Both the position numbers and the translations under genes were made by a program. From an uncultured Acetatifactor sp. (GTDB lineage Bacteria > Bacillota > Clostridia > Lachnospirales > Lachnospiraceae), in the NCBI GenBank assembly GCA_910589035.1, contig CAJUSI010000025.1, positions 1-64,000 on the forward strand: a stretch of 64,000 nt of DNA, in the 5' to 3' direction. Of this stretch, positions 16,401-24,543 are shown piece by piece. A model generated the notes under the pieces. That model had not been told where the DNA came from, made no database searches, and saw nothing but the letters and a program-made list of their open reading frames with translations. The stretch's first letter is position 1; the number at the start of each line of letters is the position of its first letter.

Positions 16401-16557
16401 CGATATCCGTGTCCGTATCCTCCTCGGACGGCTCCGCAATGTCGTATGTCTCCAGCCGGGACAGGTATTCTTTTGTGATGATTGCGCCGGCGTTCTCCAG
16501 GCAGCGTTCCAGGGAAAGCTGCTGTTCTTTCTTTATTCTGCTGATTTCATCCGCCAT
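13447..16557 (-). CDS. HerA/DUF87-type ATP-binding protein (FtsK/VirD4-like translocase)
   Basis: A 1036-residue protein. The N-terminal half (about 1-500) includes a Ser/Thr/Arg-rich low-complexity insertion near 270-340. The ATPase half has Walker A GSTGKGKST near 522, IEPAKGEYKDRF, the conserved EDIHVLEHIDRLIEIFNVCW stretch and Walker B VTVLEEAHH near 760, followed by RNTNTKIILGLPD. These are features of HerA/VirD4-related DUF87 ATPases, hexameric pumps for DNA or protein. It starts 3 bases after the dynamin gene stop and ends 9 bases before the toxin gene, so they are co-translated. It may move DNA or load the nuclease. Confidence 0.8.
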   Translation of the reverse strand: MADEISRIKKEQQLSLERCLENAGAIITKEYLSRLETYDIAEPSEEDTDTDIAECGRFYRLTRLVIDRKESFLDKLTTVVNVASAMDCSIATILRSDGSEIRFYFGILSRNAREAKDADARRREADGAAFRGALSGNLTGSGLEELSKEEIASLREQCLSPGGNCCAAVSGIASFRDRDDRSVESYVQGIENLADSLKGRAYTIVMLADPMDTPRLQTMKQGYEILHTQLSVFARSSLTFNESDTLSLSDARTEGISEGISQGIAMTQSRTRSKGKSFGASANAALKILGTGVGVSVNSGRNSSVSDTSGRTDSTTRSNQSSRSQTRTESASGTTGKSLQLNYENRTIKALLDQIDRNLERLDECRSFGAFDCAAYVIAQDRETALAVAGNYSALMRGRNSAAQSAHINSWFRPEDTRILARYMTSLVHPRFRQDGQAGICVTPALPVSGSELAIQMGLPKKSLAGIPVIPMASFGRNIPDSAGETLTLGNLYHMGREEAGDGGERKVRLDLESLSMHTFITGSTGKGKSTTVYAMLDQLMRTDVKGTRDKIRFLVIEPAKGEYKDRFGSYPDVNVYGTNDRKTPLLRMNPFSFPEDIHVLEHIDRLIEIFNVCWPMYAAMPAVLKDAVERSYETAGWNLEISECRYRDREGRPLFPTFQDVLSRIREVMNESEYSSDSKGDYKGALCTRLKSLTNGLYRQIFTPDELSPEELFDSNVIVDLSRTGSAETRALIMGLLVMKLQEHRMARAVRGNAPLRHVTVLEEAHHILKRTSGEQSEGAGMQGKSVEMLANSIAEMRTYGEGFLIADQAPGLMDLAAIRNTNTKIILGLPDLEDRELVGRAAGLNEEQILELSRLKAFVAAVYQNNWEEPVLCRIDAGFRTFPPYEYDGKKRDGSTADRNRFLEYLLLPPQKRQELDDKYIEGLAEGIYRLPMPSEARIAFLQYMKSRDAEELQNLRAKALYGMFNAETAFRHARGTEERIEDWYARVREALVPEITMLRENDQRKIIVSLAMERSRMEGGSSEELCGRLIDYI

Positions 16558-16560
16558 CTC

Positions 16561-18732
16561 TCATTCCTCCTGTCCCACTCCCGCCAGCGCTTTTTCCAGC
16601 GCCGCGGCATATTCCCGATGCCCCGCGATCTCCCGGTCCCTGTCCCGGCACTGGCAAAGCAGTGTCTCAAACTCCACTGTGATGTTCTCCAGCAGGCTCT
16701 CCTGCGTCTTCTTTCCGATGTTTCCCAGCTCTTCCCGGAAGGAGGTCACTCTGGTCTCCAGCGCGGCACAGAGTTCCTCAAAGATCCGGGATATGGCATT
16801 GGACAGTGCTGCCGCAAGCTCCGTCTTCTCCCCCGCCGATGTGAGTTCTCCGTTAAATGCGCCGGCGATGGATGTCATGGCCTGGGTGATATCCACATGG
16901 AATTCCGGAAATTGGATTCTGTTCACCGTCTCCTCCACCAGGATGCGGAACAGGGAGGAGTCATAATTTTCACTTCCCAGGTCAAAACGGCCGGCCACTA
17001 TGTTCAGCAGTCTTCTCTTGATCGCTTTCAGCTGCAGCGCCTGGCTGAACACCTCCTCCACCTGGCCCGTGGCCTCCAGGGCGTATTTCTTCAGGTTCTC
17101 GATGGCGTCCGCGGCGATGCAGTAGGAATAATGTTCCTCGTAGGAATAATGCTCCAGGTGCTTCCTGCCCCAGGAGAAGGGGTTGTACCATCTGGCGTCG
17201 GATACGGTGCGGGTGTCGTGTACGACTTTTGTCCCCGTCCTGTCCCTGATGGACAGGTAGTCTCCGGCGGCTCCCCGGATCTCCCGGACCGCGGACGCCC
17301 GTTCCGTCTCCAGTCCGGCGTTCAGTTCCCCGAACAGGGCGGCGATATCGGCCCGGATGCCGTTTATCTGTTCTTCCACGGCTTTCTTCTGTTCCAGCAG
17401 CTTTTCCCTGTCGCTGCCCTCCAGGAGCTGCACGCGTCTGCGGGTCTTCTCCAGGTATCCTCTCAGGAGGTCCCGGAGTTCTTCCAGGGCGTTGGGCACA
17501 AAGCTTTCGGCCTTGGCCGCGAAGATCTCCTCCTTCTCCTGTGCGGCCTGTTCAAAGAGTTCCTTCACCAGGTCGAAATTGCCCAGCAGTCTCAGGTCTT
17601 CCTCCATGTCCCGTGAGAAGGGTTTCAGAGCCTCGCAGATATTTTTTTCCTCCGGGGTATAGCTGCCGGGTTCCTTTCCGGTCATGTTGTACGCCAGAGA
17701 GGAGACCAGGCAGGGCTCCGCGCACTGTCTGATCACCCGGATCAGTTCGGGAGAGCTCTCTCTGGCCTCCAGGTCTTTCACGAATTCTTCCACCTTGCTC
17801 CGGGCGCGCTTTGTGAGCTTTTTCCTGATAATCCTGCATGCCCCGGGGATGTTGTCCGCGGTGTTCCCGTCCTCGCCGAAGATGTCGTCCTCGTCCTGTA
17901 CCCGCAGCACATCTCTGACACCACTGTCATATTTGCTGGCGATCAGCATGAGTTTTTTGACGCCCTTCTGGGGGAGCTGGCTGGAGAGGAGAGTCCAGTC
18001 GCTCTTGTCCAGGAAGCTGCCGGACTGGCTCAGGAAGAACACCACGTCGCAGAGCTCCATGAATTCTTTGGTCCGGATGGTTCTGGAGGCGATTGGGTCG
18101 TTCAGGCCCGGGGTGTCCACGATGGACAGGCCCTTGAATTCTTCCCGTTTCAGATGCAGGATCACCGCTTTCACCAGGGGCGTAAATTTTCCGTCCTCCC
18201 CCACGTAGTTGTTGAGGCTGCGGAGCAGTTCGTCATAGGTGTCAAAGCGGATTCTCTCCTGCCCCTTTTCCAGATACGGCATGGGGTCCACTCCGTTCCT
18301 TCTCACCATCTCCGTGATCTCCCGAGCGGAGGTGTATATCTCATCCTCCAGGTCCACGGCCGCGTTGTCCTCCAGGATCTCCCATTCCTCCGGGGAATAG
18401 TACTCTACCTGGATTATGTTCTCCTCCGAATATTCCATCTTTGTCAATGTGGCGGTCTTGGGGGTTGCGGCTTTGGGCAGGATCTCCTGCCCGCCGAAGA
18501 GCAGGGTGTTCAGGAAGGAGGATTTGCCCGCCTTCACCTGTCCCACCACGCCGATATTCAGTTTCCTGTTCTCCCGGCAGAAATCCTCGGTTTTCATTTG
18601 AAAATTGGTTATAAGCCTTCTGACTCCCTCCGCGTCCTCCCCCCTGTCATATCCGGCGAGCAGCGCCGCAATCTCTTCCGCGCAGTCTGTGAAGCGCTGA
18701 AATTCTCCTGTATTTTCCGCAAATATCTTCAT
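16561..18732 (-). CDS. dynamin-like GTPase A
   Basis: The 723-residue protein has a GTPase domain near residues 55-320: G1 GQVKAGKSSFLN, G2 threonine in TPKTATLT, G3 DTPGLND, G4 ASKYD. A long helical region follows, rich in Glu and Lys, as in bacterial dynamin-like proteins, with a Trp/Tyr-rich insertion near 530-550 (ARWYNPFSWGRKHLEHYSYE) that could contact membrane. Such proteins remodel or tether membranes using GTP. It sits between a TerB-like gene and the HerA-type ATPase with gaps of one and three bases. It differs from the two other dynamin-like proteins of the operon in length. Confidence 0.85.
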   Translation of the reverse strand: MKIFAENTGEFQRFTDCAEEIAALLAGYDRGEDAEGVRRLITNFQMKTEDFCRENRKLNIGVVGQVKAGKSSFLNTLLFGGQEILPKAATPKTATLTKMEYSEENIIQVEYYSPEEWEILEDNAAVDLEDEIYTSAREITEMVRRNGVDPMPYLEKGQERIRFDTYDELLRSLNNYVGEDGKFTPLVKAVILHLKREEFKGLSIVDTPGLNDPIASRTIRTKEFMELCDVVFFLSQSGSFLDKSDWTLLSSQLPQKGVKKLMLIASKYDSGVRDVLRVQDEDDIFGEDGNTADNIPGACRIIRKKLTKRARSKVEEFVKDLEARESSPELIRVIRQCAEPCLVSSLAYNMTGKEPGSYTPEEKNICEALKPFSRDMEEDLRLLGNFDLVKELFEQAAQEKEEIFAAKAESFVPNALEELRDLLRGYLEKTRRRVQLLEGSDREKLLEQKKAVEEQINGIRADIAALFGELNAGLETERASAVREIRGAAGDYLSIRDRTGTKVVHDTRTVSDARWYNPFSWGRKHLEHYSYEEHYSYCIAADAIENLKKYALEATGQVEEVFSQALQLKAIKRRLLNIVAGRFDLGSENYDSSLFRILVEETVNRIQFPEFHVDITQAMTSIAGAFNGELTSAGEKTELAAALSNAISRIFEELCAALETRVTSFREELGNIGKKTQESLLENITVEFETLLCQCRDRDREIAGHREYAAALEKALAGVGQEE

Positions 18733-18733
18733 T

Positions 18734-19732
18734 TTATTTTTTTCCGCCTTTCACCCATTCTCTGATGGCTTCTTTCCTGTCCATCCTGTGTCCGATGACG
18801 CCGTAAATAATGTGATCAAGTCTGAACTGATAGAGCGTTCCGGATACGTCGGCCCTCAGTATCGTCCTGCTTTGTTCGGGATGATTTTCTTTCTCTTGCA
18901 TTTTGAAAAGCTGAAAATAGTCCGTACACGTCTTCGGTTTCTTTGCCCGGTAAACGGCGATAATATCCCCCTGCTCCACCGTCTGCAACTGCGCGGCTTT
19001 CCAACGAAAGTCCTCTGTGTCCTCAACCTGCAGCGCCACCGCCACATGCCGCAGATCCTCCACGGCCTGTCTGACGATATCCTCCTCCAGATAATATCCA
19101 AAGCGCCAGGCCGCCTCCAGAAGCGCTTCCAGATCCGCCCGACCCATGCCGGATGTACTCCGGGACAGCATGGTTCTGGCAAACAGAGACAGCTCCCTCA
19201 GCCTCTCCCCCGTAATTTCCAGGATCTCCCCCAGTCCCGCCAGGTATTCCAGGGTCTCTGCGTTGGCGCAGCCGCACAGGTTGGCGATCACCAGGGCGTC
19301 CACCAGAAAGCACTCTCTGCAGGCTTCCGGCAGCGCTTCCGCAAATTCGCCCATGGTTCTGCTGTCCGTCTGAAAGCTTTGGGTGTGCATTTCTTCCAGG
19401 GTCCGGTCCGTCCCGGCCTGCAGATTCAGACCCTGGATCCAGGCAAGTCTCCTCTCGGCCGTCTCCTGCTCCGGGTCCATGCGGACGATCTGCAGGAGCA
19501 TCTCCAGGTACAGCCTGCACACTCTCTCGTCCTGTAAGCCGCCCAGTGGGTGTCCCTCCAGCCTGATCTGCCCGGCCAGCCTCTCTATTCTCTCGTAATC
19601 CGTCTCCGGTGCCCGGTCGGAGCTTCGCATTTCCTCCAGGTCCTCCTGCAGGGTCTCCAGCCCCCGGACAATCTCCCGGATACCGTCCTCCAGGCGCTGG
19701 GTTTCCTGCTGAATATCCAGTAAGCTTTTCAT
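18734..19732 (-). CDS. TerB-like helical protein
   Basis: The 332-residue protein begins with a coiled coil (residues 1-40), then a helical domain with EALPEACRECFLVDALVIAN and GLGEILEITGERLRELSLFA. This layout resembles TerB-like (tellurite resistance) domains, which often accompany stress and phage-defence gene sets. The last 100 residues look like a small beta domain (GDIIAVYRAKKPK, TLYQFRLDHIIYGVIGHR). Its ATG overlaps the stop of the upstream gene (ATGA). It is probably a soluble partner of the dynamin-like GTPases. TerB resemblance is by pattern only. Confidence 0.55.
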   Translation of the reverse strand: MKSLLDIQQETQRLEDGIREIVRGLETLQEDLEEMRSSDRAPETDYERIERLAGQIRLEGHPLGGLQDERVCRLYLEMLLQIVRMDPEQETAERRLAWIQGLNLQAGTDRTLEEMHTQSFQTDSRTMGEFAEALPEACRECFLVDALVIANLCGCANAETLEYLAGLGEILEITGERLRELSLFARTMLSRSTSGMGRADLEALLEAAWRFGYYLEEDIVRQAVEDLRHVAVALQVEDTEDFRWKAAQLQTVEQGDIIAVYRAKKPKTCTDYFQLFKMQEKENHPEQSRTILRADVSGTLYQFRLDHIIYGVIGHRMDRKEAIREWVKGGKK

Positions 19733-21036
19733 GTGCCCAATTCCTCCTCCGTAAATTTTCTGATGTCTTCGCTGCCTTTCATGCCGATATTTCCTTCCAG
19801 GATCTCTTCTGCGGCATGAAGGTTGCAGAGCATTCCGATTTCCCTAAAGCCTATGAGGTTATACCAGCCGCATTCGGAGAACTCATTCCGGAGCAGGGTC
19901 AGCTTTTCCGCCTTGGCCGTTTCCATCCTGCCATCGTAATAGGCGGCAATGATTCCCATTTTGTCAACATATTCTATTTGGGGGGAGGCCACATAGCATC
20001 GCCGGAATTTATTATCCCTCAGGAGAACGCTGCGCAGGAGATTGCAGTTTGAACCGGAATTGTCGAGATACAGGACGCCTCCGCCCAGGTCGCAAGAGGA
20101 TGTCCATTTTAAGGTACATCCGCAGGAGAGGAACTCCGAACCCACAATCTCCAGCTCCTCCCCCTGTTCCATCTCCAGCACTCTGTCGGTGAAATGCCGG
20201 AAGACGCAGTGTTCCATCACCACCCTTTTGACCCGGCTCATCCTGATTGCGTACCCGCCGCCCTCTATCCGGCAGTTGCGGAACCGTACCTCTTTGCAGT
20301 GGGTAAACAGCCACCCGGCCTTCGTCATATCGATGGCCAGATTCTCAAAGCTTACTTCGCAGTTCCGGTATTCGTTTGGCAGGTCCATTTCCCCGGAGGC
20401 TTCCGGGTCCGGCGCATAGTATTTCTTTCTCGTATCCAGATCCACCACGGCCCCGCAGTAGTATTCCCACATATAGGGCAGGAGGTCAAGGGCTTTCGTC
20501 CCGGCACAGAGCAGGTCTTTAGCGTCGTCGAAAAGGGGGGACTGCTGCAGAAGCACTGATTTTGCCACCTGGCAGAGATACTCCAGTTCTCTCCCGGAGA
20601 GTCCCAGAATCCCGATCAGCTCCGCCAGATATTCGTAGTTTTCCCTGTTGCGTTCTCCCATGCCGGCCAGGAGCAGGCCCTCCAGGGCAAAGTAGTACCT
20701 TGCCTCCTTGTCCTTTATTGCATTTGCAAATTCACGGATATCCGCCTCGTTCATTTCCAGCGCTTTCCGCAGGTATTCCTCCTCTGTGTCCTCCGCATCC
20801 ATCCCATTCAGGATTCTTTTCAGATACATCGTCTGCATCCCGGTGGGGGTGTTGTCGTACTGTACCACTGTGCACAGCGCTTTCAGGTACAGGCCTTTGA
20901 CGTATTCGTCCAAGCCGACGGTGACCGGATTTCTCACCGCATATTTCTCGGTCCTGATCTCCTCCATCTCCCGGAGGAGCTCCTCCCTATGTCCCTGTGC
21001 TGTTTCCAACTCTATTTTTTCCATCCCTGTTTCCAT
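19729..21036 (-). CDS. TerB-like domain fused to right-handed beta-helix repeats
   Basis: Residues 1-170 are helical and resemble the TerB-like region of the downstream gene (ANAIKDKEARYYFALEGLLL, ELIGILGLSGRELEYLCQVA). From about 215 the protein turns into short beta repeats typical of a right-handed beta-helix (NCEVSFENLAID, CKEVRFRNCRIEGGGYAI, VVMEHCVFRHFTDRV, LTLLRNEFSECGWYN). Such helices usually bind surfaces, proteins or polysaccharides. The two paralogous TerB-like proteins probably arose by duplication, one gaining the recognition module. The gene is in the middle of the WYL-dynamin operon. Confidence 0.55.
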   Translation of the reverse strand: METGMEKIELETAQGHREELLREMEEIRTEKYAVRNPVTVGLDEYVKGLYLKALCTVVQYDNTPTGMQTMYLKRILNGMDAEDTEEEYLRKALEMNEADIREFANAIKDKEARYYFALEGLLLAGMGERNRENYEYLAELIGILGLSGRELEYLCQVAKSVLLQQSPLFDDAKDLLCAGTKALDLLPYMWEYYCGAVVDLDTRKKYYAPDPEASGEMDLPNEYRNCEVSFENLAIDMTKAGWLFTHCKEVRFRNCRIEGGGYAIRMSRVKRVVMEHCVFRHFTDRVLEMEQGEELEIVGSEFLSCGCTLKWTSSCDLGGGVLYLDNSGSNCNLLRSVLLRDNKFRRCYVASPQIEYVDKMGIIAAYYDGRMETAKAEKLTLLRNEFSECGWYNLIGFREIGMLCNLHAAEEILEGNIGMKGSEDIRKFTEEELGT

Positions 21037-21101
21037 CCCTGTTTCTTTCCTGCTTCTTCCCTGTTTCCTTCCCTGCCTTTGGACAAATTTCCGTTTCTGT
21101 T

Positions 21102-21323
21102 TTACCGGGTGAAGCCTCCCTGCCGAATTCCGTACCCGGCCAATTTACAGACCCGGTCTGCGGCTTCTGCCAGAGCCTTCCGGTACTCACTGTCTCCCGC
21201 GCTCTGCCGGGTCGCAGGCTGGATTCCCCTGAGGATGTCCTGCGTCTTCTTCCCCGGCTCCTGTCGGTATTCGCTGCCGCCTGTGCTCTGCCCTATCACG
21301 GGCTGGATTCCCCGGAAAATGTC
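21102..21323 (-). pseudogene. lost C-terminal tail of dynamin-like GTPase B (behind TAG)
   Basis: In the same frame as GTPase B, the sequence directly after its TAG stop continues with two further 28-residue repeats (DIFRGIQPVIGQSTGGSEYR, then DILRGIQPATRQSAGDSEYR) and a tail KALAEAADRVCKLAGYGIRQ before a stop at 21102. The preceding repeat copy reads CTGCTGGAC where this one reads CTGTAGGAC, so two base changes made the stop. Without it the protein would be 594 residues. Confidence 0.7.
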
Positions 21324-21500
21324 CTACAGCTGCTCTCCCAGCGCCTTCCGGTGTTCGCTGCCGCCTGCGCTCTGCCCTATCACGGGCTGGATTCCCCGGA
21401 AAATGTCCAGCAGCTGCTCTCCCAGCGCCTTCCGGTATTCGCTGCCGCCTGCGCTCTGCCCTATCACAGGCTGAATCCCCCCGAAGATATCCCGGAGCAT
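21180..21500. repeat. 84-bp tandem repeats at 3' end of GTPase B gene
   Basis: About four copies of an 84-bp unit encode the peptide DIFRGIQPVIGQSAGGSEYR followed by KALGEQLL. The two copies before the TAG are almost identical; the two behind it are more diverged. The unit length is a multiple of three, so copy number can vary without a frameshift. Confidence 0.75.
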
Positions 21501-22886
21501 GGCCGCCATGGAGCCGTCCGCGGCAATCCCTGCCTCCTTCCGGTATGCCTCCAGTATCTTCAGGGGATTCTGTGTCCGGTCCTGCAGCAGGTCAATCTCG
21601 GAGGGCTCCGGCATGGCGATGCCCACCGTATCGGCGATGAATTTTATCTCCGTGAAAAATTCATCCTGCAGCTCCTTCAGCTTTCCCCGCGTGTCTCTCA
21701 GCCTGCCTATCCTGCGGCGGGCCTCCTGTGCCAGAAGCTGCAGGGGTTCCAGAATTTCACTGTCAATCTCCTCCGCCGCCAGTCCCGTGAGGGAGGTGTT
21801 CAGCCGGGAGAGCTTCCGGCTCTCCTCCTCAATTTCCTCCTCGTAGAATTCCTTGCAGCGGACAAAGAGTCGTTTGAAATTTGCCGCGAAACCGGATTCG
21901 TATATCCGGCTGTCCCACCGGGCGAGCTGTCCCCTGATCTTTTCCGCTTCTTCCTCCAGCAGCCCGCGCAGCTGCGGGTCCCCGGCCTGCTCCGGCCGGT
22001 TGGTGAAGGCGGCTATGTCCGCAAACCTCACTCCCTTGACGTGCAGGGTGTATCTGATTTTCTCCATGATGGCCCGCAGGTCTTCGGGGTTCTTCTTGTC
22101 CGCCTTGCTCAGGATGATAAACTTGGGGATCTCCTCCCGGAGGGTCTTGAGGAATTTGATATCCTCTTCGGTGATGGTGCCCGCATCCGCCTGCACAAAC
22201 CAGAGGGTGTAGTCGGCTCCGTTCAGCTGGCCCCTGGCGATCCGGGCGTCCGTCCTGGCAGAGTATTCTTCCGAATCCGGCCTGGAGTATCCCGGCGTGT
22301 CCAGGAAGGCGATATTGTCGTAGGTCTGCAGGGGCGTGGAGAAGAACAGGTTCTCCAGGATATGTCCCAGGGTGACTGCCTCCGATATCCTTTCTCCGTC
22401 CTCGCTCTCCACCTCCCCGAAGCCGTGGGCGATTTTCCTGAGATCTCTGGGCTTCATCCTTACCTTTGTGTCGAACACATTGATTCCCGTCACTTCGTGC
22501 TTCTCTCCTTTGACGATGTAAGTGGGAACCGATGTGGAGGGGTCGATATCCGCGGGAAGGACATTCCTGCCCAGAAGGGCGTTCAGGAAGCTGGATTTTC
22601 CGCTGGAGAATCCCCCTCCCAGGGCCACGATGTTCCTGCCGATGAGCCTGTCGTACAGGATGAAATCCCTGAATTTCCCATACTCTGCCTTAAAATCTGT
22701 GTAAAGCTCATAGAAATCCTCCGGGGCATTCTGTTTTAAGGTGTCCGGTATCTTTCTGTCGATCATATCTTCCAGCCGGGAAAGGTCGGCTTTCAGTCCG
22801 TTTTCTTTCCTGTTCTGTCCTATGATATTGCAGAGCAGCTCAAAGTGCTCTGCCAGCTGTCCGTATGCCTCTTCATCGTAAGCCAT
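21324..22886 (-). CDS. dynamin-like GTPase B (truncated by TAG in repeat tail)
   Basis: The 520-residue protein has a GTPase domain with G1 GGFSSGKSSFLN near 92, G2 STSVPT, G3 DTPGYSRPD, G4 SKAD. A helical arm with GLAAEEIDSEILEPLQLLAQ and a dynamin-like DEFFTEIKFIADTVG segment follow. The C-terminus is a tandem repeat cut short by a TAG. Its start overlaps the end of GTPase C by 14 bases, so the two are translationally coupled and probably form a hetero-oligomer, as bacterial dynamin pairs do. Membrane remodelling is the expected activity. Whether the truncated form is active is unknown. Confidence 0.85.
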   Translation of the reverse strand: MAYDEEAYGQLAEHFELLCNIIGQNRKENGLKADLSRLEDMIDRKIPDTLKQNAPEDFYELYTDFKAEYGKFRDFILYDRLIGRNIVALGGGFSSGKSSFLNALLGRNVLPADIDPSTSVPTYIVKGEKHEVTGINVFDTKVRMKPRDLRKIAHGFGEVESEDGERISEAVTLGHILENLFFSTPLQTYDNIAFLDTPGYSRPDSEEYSARTDARIARGQLNGADYTLWFVQADAGTITEEDIKFLKTLREEIPKFIILSKADKKNPEDLRAIMEKIRYTLHVKGVRFADIAAFTNRPEQAGDPQLRGLLEEEAEKIRGQLARWDSRIYESGFAANFKRLFVRCKEFYEEEIEEESRKLSRLNTSLTGLAAEEIDSEILEPLQLLAQEARRRIGRLRDTRGKLKELQDEFFTEIKFIADTVGIAMPEPSEIDLLQDRTQNPLKILEAYRKEAGIAADGSMAAMLRDIFGGIQPVIGQSAGGSEYRKALGEQLLDIFRGIQPVIGQSAGGSEHRKALGEQL

Positions 22887-24474
22887 CTTTTATCTCCTCA
22901 ATTCTATCCAGATCCGCTCTCAGGTCCTTCCCCAGCTTTTCCTTTCTGTCCTTTTCCTCATTCATTCTGGTCCGCACATCCTCCATGGCCTTTTCCAGGG
23001 TATTTTTCTGTTCTTCCAGCTCCTTTTCCACGGCGGCGTTTACCTGGGCCGTCTGTCCGGCAATGGTCATCTCGATCCCGCTCCCCACTTCGCGCAGCAC
23101 CTGGGGGAACACCTCGCCGCGAAGCTTTCTGCTGATCTCCTGTTTCGCCTCCTGGCGCTTTTTATTACTGCGGAGCTTCATGAAGATGGCGGCCGCGATT
23201 CCCAGAATGGGAACGCTCAGAAGGATGCCCGCCGCCGCGGCCACGGCCGCCGAGACCATTCCGCTGCCCAGTTTCCTGGAGTCATAGGAAAAGCTGATGT
23301 GGATGTCTCCCTCCATCCCGCTGTTGATGAGGTCTGCGGTCTTCTTCAGATATTTCTCCAGAAGGGGGACGAAGCGCTTCTTCATGCTCACGGTCACGGC
23401 GCTTCTCACCACCTGATTCAGATGCTCGCTGATGTCCTGGTTATTCAGGGCCATGGCCACCAGGGTGGCTTCCTCAGCCTCCAGGGCGCATTGCACATCG
23501 TTCCTGATCTCCTCTGCGCAGGCCGCGGTCTCTGCCCGGAATTCTCCCTGCTCTCCGGCAACGCCGTGGTCCAGGGCGTCCAGCTGTCTCCGGAGCTTCT
23601 CCTCCTGCTCGTCCAGCTCGGATTCGGAGAGGCTCTGGCCTTTCAGCAGTGTCTTCAGGTAATTCTCCGTGTTCTCCGCCATGGGCAGAAGGCGCTTTCT
23701 GTATTTTTCCGCCAGAATTGCCCTGGACTGCCGCTGAATCTCCCGCAGATATTCCTCCAGCTCCTCCGCGTCCCCGGTGAAGCTGCTGGTGCGGCAGTAC
23801 CGGATTTCTCTCTCGCCCACGAAGCGTTTCAGGCTTTCCTTCATCCTGGCGAAGGTCCCGTCAAAATCGTCGTTTCTCTTGTCATATTTGGTGATCACAA
23901 CGCACAGGGGCATGTCGTGCAGACAGAGCTCCCGCAGGATATTGCCCACGCTGTTTCTGACGATCATGTCGTCTGCCGGGAAGGCTATTATGTAGGCCAG
24001 GCTCTGGGGCAGGTAATTGTCTATGGCCTTATTGTGGATCTCAAATCCGGATTCGAAGCCCGGCATGTCCACCAGCATGATGTCCGGTATTTCCCGCAGG
24101 AAGCTGTTGCGGAGGCATAGTCTGACGCTCTTTACGGCGGACGCATCGGCCTCCAGGCTTCTGTACTCCTCCAGGGAAAGCCTTTGAAGCGTCCCGTCGT
24201 TGCGGAGCATTGCGGCGCTGTCCTCCTCTTCCGCATACAGGATCTCCGTGGGCACGGCGGTCTCCGGCGTGATGTCCTCCTTCAGAAGCTTCCTGCTGTA
24301 TCCCAGCAGGGTGTTCACCAGGGCGCTCTTCCCCGTGCTGAATTTCCCGATGATGGGCGTGCATACCTTTGCGTCGGCCATTTCCGCCCGCAGCTCTGCA
24401 AGGGCTTTTGTGGGTATTCCGTACGCGGCGTTGATATCCTCGATGACTGCCAGCGCTTCCGTCACTTTTTCCAT
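22873..24474 (-). CDS. dynamin-like GTPase C with membrane-inserting hairpin
   Basis: The 533-residue protein has G1 GKFSTGKSALVN near 43, G3 DMPGFESG, G4 TKYDKRNDD. Near residues 400-430 a Gly/Ala-rich hydrophobic stretch (VSAAVAAAAGILLSVPILGI) can insert in membrane, like the paddle of bacterial dynamins. Long Glu/Lys-rich coiled coils flank it. It is the first structural gene after the WYL regulator (70-base gap) and is coupled to GTPase B. It likely anchors the complex to the inner membrane. Confidence 0.85.
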   Translation of the reverse strand: MEKVTEALAVIEDINAAYGIPTKALAELRAEMADAKVCTPIIGKFSTGKSALVNTLLGYSRKLLKEDITPETAVPTEILYAEEEDSAAMLRNDGTLQRLSLEEYRSLEADASAVKSVRLCLRNSFLREIPDIMLVDMPGFESGFEIHNKAIDNYLPQSLAYIIAFPADDMIVRNSVGNILRELCLHDMPLCVVITKYDKRNDDFDGTFARMKESLKRFVGEREIRYCRTSSFTGDAEELEEYLREIQRQSRAILAEKYRKRLLPMAENTENYLKTLLKGQSLSESELDEQEEKLRRQLDALDHGVAGEQGEFRAETAACAEEIRNDVQCALEAEEATLVAMALNNQDISEHLNQVVRSAVTVSMKKRFVPLLEKYLKKTADLINSGMEGDIHISFSYDSRKLGSGMVSAAVAAAAGILLSVPILGIAAAIFMKLRSNKKRQEAKQEISRKLRGEVFPQVLREVGSGIEMTIAGQTAQVNAAVEKELEEQKNTLEKAMEDVRTRMNEEKDRKEKLGKDLRADLDRIEEIKDGLR

Positions 24475-24543
24475 ATTGGTTTTCCTCCTGATTAAAATGA
24501 TTCCGGTTCTCCCCGGATGGCGGGGACTGTCTCTTCTCTTCCG

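Noticed and set aside
21180..21500. Possible CRISPR or mobile repeat
   Set aside because: The 84-bp units are contiguous coding repeats of a GTPase tail.
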